Source: UBA1660 sp964462035
GTDB taxonomy: Bacteria; Myxococcota_A; Polyangia; Polyangiales; Houyiibacteriaceae
Assembly (NCBI GenBank): GCA_964462035.1
Contig: CAYXAP010000008.1
Location: 124,001 to 188,000, forward strand
Direction: 5' to 3'
Length of the DNA: 64,000 nt
A program made the translations under genes and the position numbers. The notes under the pieces are model-generated. The model made no database searches. It was not told the origin of the DNA and saw only the letters and a program-made list of their open reading frames with translations. Positions 33,047 through 41,405 of the stretch are shown one piece after another (positions within the stretch are counted from its first letter, which is position 1; the number at the start of each line of letters is the position of its first letter).

Positions 33047-34515
33047 CCGGCGAGCACCTGAGCGCGAGCGAGCTTGCCAGAGCTCGTGCGAGGGAAGTGT
33101 TCGTGGACGACCAACCGGGCCGGCTGCATGTAGCGCGGGAGCACGTCGCGGCAGTGCTCCCAGACCGCGTCCTCATCCACGCCCTCGGCGAGGACCACGT
33201 GAGCGACCACTCGCTGACCGGCCACTTCGTCGGGCACGCCGCCGACGACGACCTCGCTCACCACCGGCGCGATGGCGCTCTCGACCTCTTCGGGGCTGAC
33301 GCGATTACCGAAGCACTTGAGGCGCTGGTCCGTTCGGCCGACGTAGTAGAACGTGCCGTCGGGCTCCTGGCGCACGGTGTCGCCGGAGAAGACGCGCCGC
33401 TCGCCTGGGTAGCCCGGGACTGGCCGGAACACCCGCGCCGTGGCCTCCGGATCCTCCCAGTAGCCGAGCGCAACCGTCGGGCCACGGTGGACGAGCTCGC
33501 CGGGTTCCCCCGGCGCGCATGGCCGACCGTCGGGGTCGAGCACCGCGAGCTCGGTCTCCGGGATCGCGCGACCCATGGCGCCCGGCTTCGCGTCGAGCTC
33601 GCCCGGTGGCAGGTAGGTCGAGCGGAAGGCCTCGCTCAGCCCGTACATCAACACGATCGAGACGTCGGGGAGTGCCTCTCGGTAGCGACGGATGAGCGGG
33701 ATGGGGAAGGCACCGCCGCTGTTGGTGAGGTAGCGGAGCGCCGGCAGCTCGAGCGCCGCCTTCGCGAGCGGCGACCCGGCACCCATCAGCTGGACCCAGA
33801 GGGGGGGCACACCGGCCAGGCCGGTGATGGCCTCCGTCTGGAGCGTCCGGAGGATCGCGGCGGGTTGGGTCGACCGCTGCAGCACCAGCGTGGCCCGTTG
33901 GCGAACGGTGGTGAGGAGCTGGTTCAGCCCATAGTCGAAATGAAAAGGCAACACACTCAGCAACCGATCTCGGTCGGTGATCTCCAAGTAGTTGGAGACG
34001 ATCCGCGCGCCGGCCGTGAGGTTTCCGTGACTGAGGAGGATCCCCTTGGGCAGGCCAGTCGAACCGCTGGTGTAGAGAATCGCGGCCGGAGCGTTCTCGG
34101 TCAGGGCGGCGCGCTTTCCCGTCGCGGTGCTCGGGGCCACTTCGGGGTCGAGCACGGGCACTCCCGTCGGCAGCTCCTCCCGCTCGCGGGCCCCCGCCAC
34201 GACCACCCCGGCCCCGCTGTTGGTCAGCAGATGTTCGAGCTGCGCCCGACGGAGGTCCACGCTGGTGGGCACCACGATCGCTCCGGCCATCCAGGCTCCG
34301 TAGAGCCAAACCACGACGTCGACCGACTTCCGCATGCGCAGCATGACGCGGTCGCCGGCTTGGATTCCCGCCTGATTCAGTCGAGCACACGCTCCTTCGG
34401 CGAGGGCCAGCAGCTCCCCGAAGTCGACCCGTCGAGCGCCCTCGATCAGCGCGATCGAGTCGCCAGCTTCCCGAGCTGCTTCTTCGAGTGCCGCCTCGAG
34501 TCTGCCGCCGACCAT
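33043..34515 (-). CDS. AMP-forming acyl/aminoacyl ligase (adenylation enzyme)
   Basis: 490 aa, stand-alone ANL-family enzyme. Core motifs: A3 TSGSTGLPKG (149-158), A5 YGLSE (291-295), A7 Asp379 (SGDT), A8 GRTDQRLKCFGNR-S-EE and A10 lysine Lys481 (PRTSSGKLAR). The segment PFHFDYGLNQLL resembles the ligases associated with exosortase loci (from memory), but no exosortase is nearby. It activates a carboxylic or amino acid as adenylate and probably loads the ACP three genes downstream. First gene of the operon; its stop overlaps the next start. Confidence 0.85.
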   Translation of the reverse strand: MVGGRLEAALEEAAREAGDSIALIEGARRVDFGELLALAEGACARLNQAGIQAGDRVMLRMRKSVDVVVWLYGAWMAGAIVVPTSVDLRRAQLEHLLTNSGAGVVVAGAREREELPTGVPVLDPEVAPSTATGKRAALTENAPAAILYTSGSTGLPKGILLSHGNLTAGARIVSNYLEITDRDRLLSVLPFHFDYGLNQLLTTVRQRATLVLQRSTQPAAILRTLQTEAITGLAGVPPLWVQLMGAGSPLAKAALELPALRYLTNSGGAFPIPLIRRYREALPDVSIVLMYGLSEAFRSTYLPPGELDAKPGAMGRAIPETELAVLDPDGRPCAPGEPGELVHRGPTVALGYWEDPEATARVFRPVPGYPGERRVFSGDTVRQEPDGTFYYVGRTDQRLKCFGNRVSPEEVESAIAPVVSEVVVGGVPDEVAGQRVVAHVVLAEGVDEDAVWEHCRDVLPRYMQPARLVVHEHFPRTSSGKLARAQVLAG

Positions 34516-34602
34516 GCCGCGAAAGATGACTCAGCGGCGGGGACCGGAAAAGGTTAACGGTGTCGCGAATTCAGTGTCACCTCTCGCGCCGTTCAGTGGG
34601 CC

Positions 34603-34622
34603 CACCGGGCCCGCGCCCGGTG
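34603..34622 (-). terminator. hairpin between the Cys-rich lipoprotein and the ligase genes
   Basis: CACCGGGC-CCGC-GCCCGGTG is a perfect 8-bp GC stem with a 4-nt loop, about 30 nt past the stop of the Stig1-like gene. On the minus strand the T-run (GTTTTTTGCG) lies before, not after, the stem, so it is not a standard intrinsic terminator. It may still separate the two transcription units. Confidence 0.35.
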
Positions 34623-34650
34623 AACCTCACTCGCAAAAAACACACCCCTC

Positions 34651-35688
34651 TCAGGGGCAGTCCCCGTCCACACAGATGATGTCGCCGGTGATCGGGTACT
34701 CGCAGCACTGAGAGAAGTCCCCACCACAGGAGGTGTCGCAGGGGCACATCGTGCAGCCGAGCCCCGGCCGGAACTCGTCGCAGCCTCCGTCGACGCAAAT
34801 CTCTTCGACGTCGCATGTGTCGCCGCAATCGCCGCAGTTGAGCGGGTCGGTCTGCGTGTCCACGCAGGCGTCCCCGCACTGCTGGGTCCCGTCGGGACAG
34901 TCGGCCACGCAGGTGCCGCCCGCGCACACGTCGCCCATGCAGTCGGTGCCGGCGGTCCCGCAGTTGTTCGGGTCGGTCATCAGGTCGACGCACGTTCCGC
35001 CCAAGTCCGTGAGTCCCGGACGGCAGACGCACTCACCGTCCACGCAGTACTCGTCGTCCGCGCAGTCGTTCCCGACGCTCCCACAGTTCAGCGGGTCGAG
35101 CGTGGGGTCGACGCAACCAGCGCCCGTGGCGACGAAGGGCTCCGGGCACACGCACTCGCCAGACACGCACTCCTGCCCAGCGGCGCAATCGTTGCCGCAG
35201 GATCCGCAGTTGGCGGCGTCGGCCGACAGATCGACGCAACCATCACCGGGGCAATCGACCGCGGTCCCATCGCAGACGCACGCGCCCGAAACGCAGCTCC
35301 CCACGGGTCCGCAGCTGTTGCCGCAGGACCCGCAGTTCGCCGAGTCGCTCGAGAGGTCCGCGCAGCCGTCCGGGCACTCCACACCCGGCGCGGGACACTG
35401 GCACACGCCGGACACGCACTCACCCGCGCCTCCGCAGTCCATGCCGCACCCGCCGCAGTTCGCCGCATCGGCCGAGACGTCGACGCAATCGGGGCCGCAC
35501 GACACCAGACCGGCAGCGCACATGACGGGGCCCGAGTCGGGAGTGCTCATCGCCATGTCACCGGTCACCGACATGTCGTCACCGGGCGGTGCGTCCGTCG
35601 TCGTCGAGGTGTCATCGCCGCACGCCACCAGCGCGAGCGCCATGAGGAGGAGTCCCCCTCGCAATGTTCCAAGGCTCGTTCCCATCAT
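34651..35688 (-). CDS. Cys-rich lipoprotein with Stig1-like repeats
   Basis: 345 aa from ATG 35688, which has GGAG 6 nt upstream. Signal MALALVAC carries the lipobox. The mature protein is about 20% Cys with tandem units of the type CVDLSADAANCGSCGNDC, five or more times, then a C-terminal Cys cluster (CTMCPCDTSCGG). Such stigma-specific-like repeats are frequent in myxobacterial surface lipoproteins and form disulfide knots; role unknown. Follows the other Cys-rich lipoprotein by 23 nt, probably co-transcribed. Confidence 0.75.
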   Translation of the reverse strand: MMGTSLGTLRGGLLLMALALVACGDDTSTTTDAPPGDDMSVTGDMAMSTPDSGPVMCAAGLVSCGPDCVDVSADAANCGGCGMDCGGAGECVSGVCQCPAPGVECPDGCADLSSDSANCGSCGNSCGPVGSCVSGACVCDGTAVDCPGDGCVDLSADAANCGSCGNDCAAGQECVSGECVCPEPFVATGAGCVDPTLDPLNCGSVGNDCADDEYCVDGECVCRPGLTDLGGTCVDLMTDPNNCGTAGTDCMGDVCAGGTCVADCPDGTQQCGDACVDTQTDPLNCGDCGDTCDVEEICVDGGCDEFRPGLGCTMCPCDTSCGGDFSQCCEYPITGDIICVDGDCP

Positions 35689-35711
35689 GTCCATCTCCAA
35701 GTCACCCTCGA

Positions 35712-36596
35712 TCACTCGCACTGGTTCTCGACGCAGAGGGGTGCGTCGATCGGGCAGTCGTCACTGGTGCGGCATTCCTCGCACTCGTTCGCGACGCAGA
35801 CGGGCACGTCCGCCTCGGGGCAGTGCGTGTCGGTCAGGCACTCGAAGCAGACACCCACCTCGAGATCGCAATGCTGCGATCCATCGCAGTCCGCGTCAGA
35901 CGTGCAGCCGGTCGCGTCGCCACACTCCAGATCGTCGGTGCAGCGACCGCCGGGGCCGCAGTCCGTGTTCTGCACACACTCCTGGCATTCGCCGTCGATG
36001 CAGAAGGGTTCGCCTACGCCGCAGTCACTGTTCCGCAAGCACTCCTCGCACTCGAGGCCGACGGGATCGCAGAGCGGCTCACCGGCCGGGCAATCCGCGT
36101 CGCTCGCGCACTCGACGCAGGTATCGAGTGTGGGGTGGCAGAGCTCGCCGACCTCGCAGCCCGCGGCGGGGCAGCCCGGCTCGCAGTCGCCCTCCGGGGT
36201 GCACACCGGATCGGTCGCCGGACAGTCGCTGGCGGACTCGCACTCCACGCACTCGCCTTCCACCAGGTCGCAGTAGGGTTCGCCCGCACCGCAGTCAGCG
36301 TCCGCGTCGCACTCACCGCAGAACCCACGGGTCGTGCAGAGCTCACCGTCCGCGGCGCATTCACCGTCGCTCACACACTCGACGCACGCGCCGTCGCCGT
36401 TGCACAGGGGAGTCTCGCCCCCGCACTCGCTCGCCACGTCGCAGGTGCCGCCGTTGCCGATGGGTGCGCCCGTGCGGGGGTCGATGCCCACGGCGCCGGA
36501 GTCGCCGCAGCCGCCACCGGGCAAGACCGTGACCGAGAGGAGGAGAAGAAACGCGGTACTGGGAAGCGCTGCCCGGAGGCTCGAAGAGGTGTTCAT
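35712..36596 (-). CDS. Cys-rich DPC-repeat lipoprotein
   Basis: 294 aa. Signal LLLLSVTVLPGGGC with lipobox, then about nine modules of the CVECASDADCPAGEPLCDP kind (paired Cys about every 30 residues). The pattern is that of the Asp/Pro/Cys-rich repeats common in Sandaracinus- and Polyangium-like surface proteins. No enzyme motif. Lies 31 nt after the anti-sigma-like gene, suggesting the sigma factor unit controls it. Confidence 0.75.
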   Translation of the reverse strand: MNTSSSLRAALPSTAFLLLLSVTVLPGGGCGDSGAVGIDPRTGAPIGNGGTCDVASECGGETPLCNGDGACVECVSDGECAADGELCTTRGFCGECDADADCGAGEPYCDLVEGECVECESASDCPATDPVCTPEGDCEPGCPAAGCEVGELCHPTLDTCVECASDADCPAGEPLCDPVGLECEECLRNSDCGVGEPFCIDGECQECVQNTDCGPGGRCTDDLECGDATGCTSDADCDGSQHCDLEVGVCFECLTDTHCPEADVPVCVANECEECRTSDDCPIDAPLCVENQCE

Positions 36597-36627
36597 GACT
36601 CTTCATGCCCCCGGGGTGCGCGGTCCT

Positions 36628-37431
36628 TCACGGATTCTCGAGGATCGCCCGAACTCGTGAGGTGAGCGGCCCGTTCGGATGGCGGGCGACGAAGCGAGTC
36701 GCCTGCGCGCGGGCCTCGGCGTCTCGTCCGAGCCGGTCGAGGGCGAAGACCTCCAGAGCCTCGCGCTCCTCGGCGAAGACGCCATGGGGAAAGAGGCGCT
36801 GGCCTTCGCGCGCGAGCCGGAGCGCCTCGGCAGGCGAGGCCTCGAGCGCACGCCGGACCTGGGCCAACTGGACGGTCTCCGCGCGGAGCTGCCCAGCCGC
36901 CGGGGCGCTTTGAACGGGGGGCTCGTCGTTCGGCGGTGGCGCGGCAGCCGGCGGCCCAATCCGTCGCCTGGACGGCGTCGGCTCCGCGGGCGGCACGTCG
37001 AAGGGCTGCCCACCACCGCGAGCTGCTGGCTCCGCCGCCGCGGCCACCATCACGGATGGCTCGCTCTCCGGCTCTGGCTCGGCGCTCACGGTCGCGCCCG
37101 GAGCCGAGCTCGCGCGGCTTCGCCGATCGGCGCCGTCCACCCGTGCAGGGACGTCGGATTCCGAGCCCGCCGTCACTCCCACGTAGACCGCGCCGCCCAA
37201 ACCGAGCGTGCCCACGGCCGCCAGACTCCAGGCAAGCCAGCCCTTCACCGACGACGCGGCGGCGGACCCCGCCGCCGACGCTCCCGCGGCCGCGACCAGC
37301 CCGGCCTGCAGTCGCGCGAGCCCACGGTCGGTGTCGTAGGCGCGTGGCTCGGCCGCCGCGGTTCGGCGGAGCGCCTCCTGCAGCTCGGGCGCCACTTCGG
37401 GGTCGTCGACCCAGCGCTCGGGATCGGACAT
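36628..37431 (-). CDS. membrane anti-sigma-like protein with TPR-like tail
   Basis: 267 aa. Acidic/helical N terminus (PEVAPELQEALRRTAAAEPR) of the size of an anti-sigma domain, one transmembrane helix (WLAWSLAAVGTLGLGGAVYV), a Pro/Ala/Glu-rich periplasmic linker, and a C-terminal helical domain with TPR character (LAQVRRALEASPAEALRLAR). No zinc-binding HxxxCxxC motif is present, so it is not a ZAS-type anti-sigma. Its ATG overlaps the sigma factor stop (TGATG), strongly implying a regulatory pair. Confidence 0.65.
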   Translation of the reverse strand: MSDPERWVDDPEVAPELQEALRRTAAAEPRAYDTDRGLARLQAGLVAAAGASAAGSAAASSVKGWLAWSLAAVGTLGLGGAVYVGVTAGSESDVPARVDGADRRSRASSAPGATVSAEPEPESEPSVMVAAAAEPAARGGGQPFDVPPAEPTPSRRRIGPPAAAPPPNDEPPVQSAPAAGQLRAETVQLAQVRRALEASPAEALRLAREGQRLFPHGVFAEEREALEVFALDRLGRDAEARAQATRFVARHPNGPLTSRVRAILENP

Positions 37432-38027
37432 CAGGCCACCCCCGCGATCGGCGTCGGCACGCGCCGCCGAACCGGCGGCGTTCGGCCCAGCCGCGCGTAC
37501 GCCTCGGCGAAACGCTTTCGCGCGTTGTGGAGCCGCGAGTAGACCGTCCCCGTGGGGACCCCCATCGCGTCGGCGATGCTCGTGCAGGGCTCACCCTCGA
37601 TCTCGTAGAGGATGAACGTCGCCCGATGCTCGTCATCGAGGCTATCGAGCGCGCGCTGCACCCGGAGGAGCTGCTCCGCGATCATCACGGCGTCCGAGGG
37701 ACTCCGGCCCTCGACGGTCGCGGAACGGAGCGCCGCATCGTCGAAGTCCTCGCGGCGCCGACGGACGGAGCGGCGGCGGGAGGCAGCGACACGCCAGGCG
37801 ATCGCCCCCAGCCAGCTGCGGGGCAGGGCCGGACCGGGTCGATAACCTCCTTTCTCGTGCGCCACCATGAACACCTCCTGCACTGCGTCGTCGACGTCGG
37901 AGTCGTGCACTCCGAGTCGGTGAAGAAAAGCAGCGATGAAAGGAGCATGCTCCCGGAAGAGCTGCTCGGTATGGACTGGTTCGTTGGTCACGCGCGAGGT
38001 ACCGCGGAGGGCCGTCTCCCCCTTCAT
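37431..38027 (-). CDS. ECF-type RNA polymerase sigma factor
   Basis: 198 aa. Region 2 is visible as DSDVDDAVQEVFMVAHEKG with the RSWLGAIAWRVAASRRRS promoter-melting part, and region 4 as SLDDEHRATFILYEIEGEPC then TSIADAMGVPTGTVYSRLHN ARKRF. Directs RNA polymerase to an envelope-type regulon. Coupled to the anti-sigma-like gene by a 1-nt overlap. Likely autoregulated and controlling the downstream Cys-rich lipoprotein genes (inference). Confidence 0.9.
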   Translation of the reverse strand: MKGETALRGTSRVTNEPVHTEQLFREHAPFIAAFLHRLGVHDSDVDDAVQEVFMVAHEKGGYRPGPALPRSWLGAIAWRVAASRRRSVRRRREDFDDAALRSATVEGRSPSDAVMIAEQLLRVQRALDSLDDEHRATFILYEIEGEPCTSIADAMGVPTGTVYSRLHNARKRFAEAYARLGRTPPVRRRVPTPIAGVA

Positions 38028-38047
38028 GCTGCCACGGCTGCGATCCT

Positions 38048-39118
38048 TCAGGGAAATCTCACCAGCGCCTCGAGCCCCACCTGAATCGCGAAGAACGCGA
38101 CGGATTCACGCACGGTGACCGTGCCGGATTCGTCGCTCACGTGCACCTCCGGACGAAGGAGTGGCACGACCCCCTCGGCGCTCAGGGCCAGCCCGAAGCG
38201 AGTCGAGAGGGGCACCTCGGCTCGTGCACCGACGGCCACCGCGACCCAGGGCCGAGTGGTGACCAGGTTCTCGCTGAACCTCAGCCCCTCGGCGCGTAGC
38301 GCACCCGCGAGCACACCGCCGCACACGTCGAGACCCACCGGTGGGACCGCCCACCGGCCGCAAGCATCGACCCGACCGCCGAAGAGTCGTGATTCGAACG
38401 CGCCGGGCCCGAGCGAGTGCTCGGCCGCCGAGCTGACCCATCCACCGACTCGGAGCACGAAGCGCTCCTCGAGGACCGACCGGAAACCGAGGGTCGCCGT
38501 GGCCGCGAGATCGGGGATCAAGCGCCAAGCGAACGTGCCGCCGAGCGAGACCGCATGACGCCATCGGGAGGTCGGCTGGTCCTGGGGCGATGGGTCGGGC
38601 GACTCCTCGGGCACGGACTCGACGGGAGGTGCCTCCTCGAACGTCTCCGGGCCCTCCCCTTCCTGCTCCGCAGGAGGCTGCGGTGTGGTGTCGTCGACCG
38701 CCTCGGCGTCGGCGACTCGCTCGATCACCGCTGGATCGATGGCGATGGCGATCGCGAGGCCCAACGCATCGAGGCGGGCCTCGCACTCACCTGGCAGCAC
38801 GTCGAAGCTCCGCACGGCGGGCGGCTCTCCCGGGCGACGCAGCTCGAAGGACGCCGCCGCGCCCTCCCCGCCGAGCTCCACCTGGACGGTGATCCCGGCC
38901 GCGAGGGACGGGCGCCGCAGCCAGTGGCCGACCCGCTCGACCAGCGCGCCGGAATCCGCGCACGCTTCCCCGACGGAATCGACCGAGATGGCCTCGGCGA
39001 GCGGAACCGGGGCCGGATCGTCCGCGAGGGCGGTCCCGCTCGAGGTCGCGATGGCGAACACCAGCGCGACGAGCCGTCTCCAAGCAAGAAGCAACCCCGG
39101 CAGGTTCGCCCAAGGCAC
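38048..39118 (-). CDS. exported outer-membrane-type protein
   Basis: About 356 aa from GTG 39118; TTG 39094 is an equally good start. Signal peptide RRLVALVFAIATSSGTALA. After an N-terminal domain and a Pro/Glu-rich linker (about 155-190) the C-terminal half shows amphipathic strands ending in aromatic residues (AVSLGGTFAWRLIPDLAATA, VLRVGGWVSSAAEH, VAFFAIQVGLEALVRF), as in small outer-membrane beta-barrels, with a final Phe/Pro. Precedes the ECF sigma gene by 20 nt on the same strand. Confidence 0.6.
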   Translation of the reverse strand: MPWANLPGLLLAWRRLVALVFAIATSSGTALADDPAPVPLAEAISVDSVGEACADSGALVERVGHWLRRPSLAAGITVQVELGGEGAAASFELRRPGEPPAVRSFDVLPGECEARLDALGLAIAIAIDPAVIERVADAEAVDDTTPQPPAEQEGEGPETFEEAPPVESVPEESPDPSPQDQPTSRWRHAVSLGGTFAWRLIPDLAATATLGFRSVLEERFVLRVGGWVSSAAEHSLGPGAFESRLFGGRVDACGRWAVPPVGLDVCGGVLAGALRAEGLRFSENLVTTRPWVAVAVGARAEVPLSTRFGLALSAEGVVPLLRPEVHVSDESGTVTVRESVAFFAIQVGLEALVRFP

Positions 39119-39171
39119 GGCCAGGGTCCACTGCGGACCGAGTTTGGGTCGACCCGACCCCCGTCGAGCGG

Positions 39172-39684
39172 TCAGCGAGGCACGAAGTCGAACCAACCGG
39201 TCAACGTGTGGAGCTCACCCGCGCTCGCGCCGCCGAGCGACTCGGCGAGTCGGAAGTCGGCGGTGACTTCCGCGCGCAGCAGCCCTGGGGTGTCCGAGGA
39301 CACGATGACCACCGACCCACCGTCGGCCCGGGTATCGATGTCCCAGGGTCCCTGCGTGCGGCGGCTGCAACCCCAGACGGACGAGATCGGCGCGCGCTCC
39401 CCCTCGACGTAGTGGGTCCCGTGGGCGAGCTCGGTGCCGATGGGCGAGCGATCGAAGTCGTCCGGAAGGGTCACGAAGATCATGAGCTGGCGACCGTCGG
39501 GGGCCTCGACGTCGAGCGAGACCCGGCTACCGCCGACGTAGTCGGGCTCGGCTTCGACGACCGTCTCGGCGTGGAGCTCCGAGACCGCGCCGAGCTGGCC
39601 CCGAAGCTCACCGGTTTCCACGGCGATGACGTCGGCACACGCCGAGAGGAGAACGAAGGATGAGAAGAGAAGTGTGGTGCGCAT
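39172..39684 (-). CDS. predicted lipoprotein, unknown function
   Basis: 170 aa. Signal MRTTLLFSSFVLLSAC with lipobox Cys16. The mature part is all-beta in character (SRVSLDVEAPDGRQLMIFVT, LRAEVTADFRLAESL, LHTLTGWFDFVPR). No family recognised. First gene of the minus-strand run that continues into the outer-membrane protein, the sigma factor and the Cys-rich lipoproteins. Confidence 0.6.
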   Translation of the reverse strand: MRTTLLFSSFVLLSACADVIAVETGELRGQLGAVSELHAETVVEAEPDYVGGSRVSLDVEAPDGRQLMIFVTLPDDFDRSPIGTELAHGTHYVEGERAPISSVWGCSRRTQGPWDIDTRADGGSVVIVSSDTPGLLRAEVTADFRLAESLGGASAGELHTLTGWFDFVPR

Positions 39685-39732
39685 GCCGGCCCAACGAGCC
39701 TCGCGGAGCTCACTTACACCGCACCCGAGCTT

Positions 39733-40440
39733 TTATCGCCGGTCGACCGGCACGGGCGCGAAGACCTCCACGTCGACCCCCTCGGCGTAGTGGACGAGCT
39801 CCGGCGGACCAGCGGATGGCGGTAGCCCCGCCGCGGCGATGAGCGACTCCTCGCAGGCGGTCACCGTGGCCGCCTGCGCGGGATAGGGTGCGTGGTGGAC
39901 CTGGCCGCGGACGAGCCGCCCCCCCTTCTCCGAGAAGAGGAGGTAGCGCTCGAGGAAGAAGTGCTCCCGCGACCCGAGCGGAGCATCGACGGGCGCACCC
40001 ACCTCGTAGGCGACCTCGAGGTGGGCACCGTCGCTCTTGCGAGTGGTCCGAAAGCGACCCCTCTCGGAGGTCATCGCCGCGTGGTGGTAGGGCAGGCCCC
40101 AGCCGACTCGTGCGGCCTTGACCGCAAGCCAGGAGCTCGCCTCCAGCGAGAGGAAGTACACGCCCGGCTCACCGTCGTAGTGGACGTAGGTCCGCACGTT
40201 GCACTCCAGGAAGTCGAAGGCGAACGCGCTGGGCCACCACGAGGGCGCGATGTCACGCATCAGGAAGGGCACGACCCCCACCCACGCGCGGCCGTCGGAC
40301 AGGTCGAGCTCGAGGGCCGACGGTACGACGGCTCGCATCGCGTGGACGGGAACCGACCAGTGCATGAAGAGCAGCTCCCGCCAGCGCTGGGTGCCGGCGT
40401 TGGACCCTTCGGGGCGGATCGAGGGTGCATGGCGATCCAT
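39733..40440 (-). CDS. DUF2071 family protein
   Basis: 235 aa from ATG 40440. Conserved marks of DUF2071: WRELLFMHWSVPVHAMRAVV, AWVGVVPFLMRDI, FLECNVRTYVHYDGEPGVYF, LSLEASSWLAVKAARVGWGL and PYHHA. The family (YqjF-like) resembles acetoacetate-decarboxylase-like folds and is of unknown function. A longer upstream reading is in non-conserved sequence. Divergent from dapD with a 121-bp gap. Confidence 0.85.
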   Translation of the reverse strand: MDRHAPSIRPEGSNAGTQRWRELLFMHWSVPVHAMRAVVPSALELDLSDGRAWVGVVPFLMRDIAPSWWPSAFAFDFLECNVRTYVHYDGEPGVYFLSLEASSWLAVKAARVGWGLPYHHAAMTSERGRFRTTRKSDGAHLEVAYEVGAPVDAPLGSREHFFLERYLLFSEKGGRLVRGQVHHAPYPAQAATVTACEESLIAAAGLPPSAGPPELVHYAEGVDVEVFAPVPVDRR

Positions 40441-40561
40441 CGGGCCATGCTCCCTTGGATCGCCCCGGCAATCCAGCGGCGAGCGGTCGCCACCGACGGT
40501 CCGGTCGCCGCCGTCTCGTCGCCCCTCGATTCCGCGCACCGAGCCGTGCTATGCGCTCCGC

Positions 40562-41386
40562 ATGAAGAACGCCCAGTCGCTGATCGAAGCCGCCTTCGAG
40601 GACCGCTCCAAGCTCGCCGAGGGCGACGTCCGCGAGGCCGTGGAGCGGACCATCGCTCACCTGGACGACGGCACGCTCCGCGTGGCCGAGCCGCCCGCCG
40701 AACCTGGCGGCGAGTGGACGGTGAACGCCTGGGTGAAGCAGGCCGTGCTCCTCTACTTCGGCATCCGTGAGATGAAGACCATGGAGGTCGGCCCCTTCGA
40801 GTGGCACGACAAGATCCCGCTCAAGAGGGACCTCGCCGAGCAGGGCATCCGAGTCGTGCCACCCGGCACCGCGCGCTTCGGCAGTCACCTCGAGCCCGGC
40901 GCGATCCTGATGCCCGGCTACGTGAACATCGGCGCGCGCGTCGGTGAAGGCACGATGGTCGACACGTGGGCGACCGTCGGCAGCTGCGCGCAGATCGGCA
41001 AGCACGTCCACCTGAGCGGTGGGGTCGGCATCGGCGGTGTGCTCGAGCCGCCCGGTGCCACCCCGGTCATCGTGGAGGACGGCGCCTTCCTCGGGTCCCG
41101 GGCCATCGTGGTCGAGGGCGTCCGGATCGGCGCGGAGGCCGTGCTGGGGTCGAACGTGGTGCTCACCTCGTCCACCAAGATCCTGGACGTCACCGGGTCC
41201 GAGGTCGTCGAGCACAAGGGCTATGTGCCGCCACGCTCCGTCGTCATTCCCGGCACCCGACCCAAGGAGTTCCCGGCCGGCACCTACCACGTGCCCTGCG
41301 CGCTGATCATCGGCCAGCGCAAGGAGAGCACGGACCGGAAGACGACCTTGAACGACGCCCTCCGCGATTTTTCCGTCGCGGTCTGA
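40562..41386 (+). CDS. dapD: 2,3,4,5-tetrahydropyridine-2,6-dicarboxylate N-succinyltransferase
   Basis: 274 aa, the family's normal length. Catalyses succinylation of tetrahydrodipicolinate with succinyl-CoA in the lysine/diaminopimelate pathway. The N-terminal helices (NAQSLIEAAFEDRSKL) are followed by the DapD core (GTARFGSHLEPGAILMPGYV, MVDTWATVGSCAQIGKHVHL, GGVGIGGVLEP) with left-handed helix repeats, and KGYVPPRSVVIPGTRPKEFP near the end. Cytoplasmic homotrimer. No other lysine gene is in the window. Confidence 0.95.
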   Translation: MKNAQSLIEAAFEDRSKLAEGDVREAVERTIAHLDDGTLRVAEPPAEPGGEWTVNAWVKQAVLLYFGIREMKTMEVGPFEWHDKIPLKRDLAEQGIRVVPPGTARFGSHLEPGAILMPGYVNIGARVGEGTMVDTWATVGSCAQIGKHVHLSGGVGIGGVLEPPGATPVIVEDGAFLGSRAIVVEGVRIGAEAVLGSNVVLTSSTKILDVTGSEVVEHKGYVPPRSVVIPGTRPKEFPAGTYHVPCALIIGQRKESTDRKTTLNDALRDFSVAV

Positions 41387-41405
41387 GCGGAGCGTCCGAG
41401 CGTGC

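Noticed and set aside
33043..34515. Ligase as part of an exosortase/PEP-CTERM locus
   Set aside because: A resembling motif only; no exosortase or PEP-CTERM protein is seen in the window.
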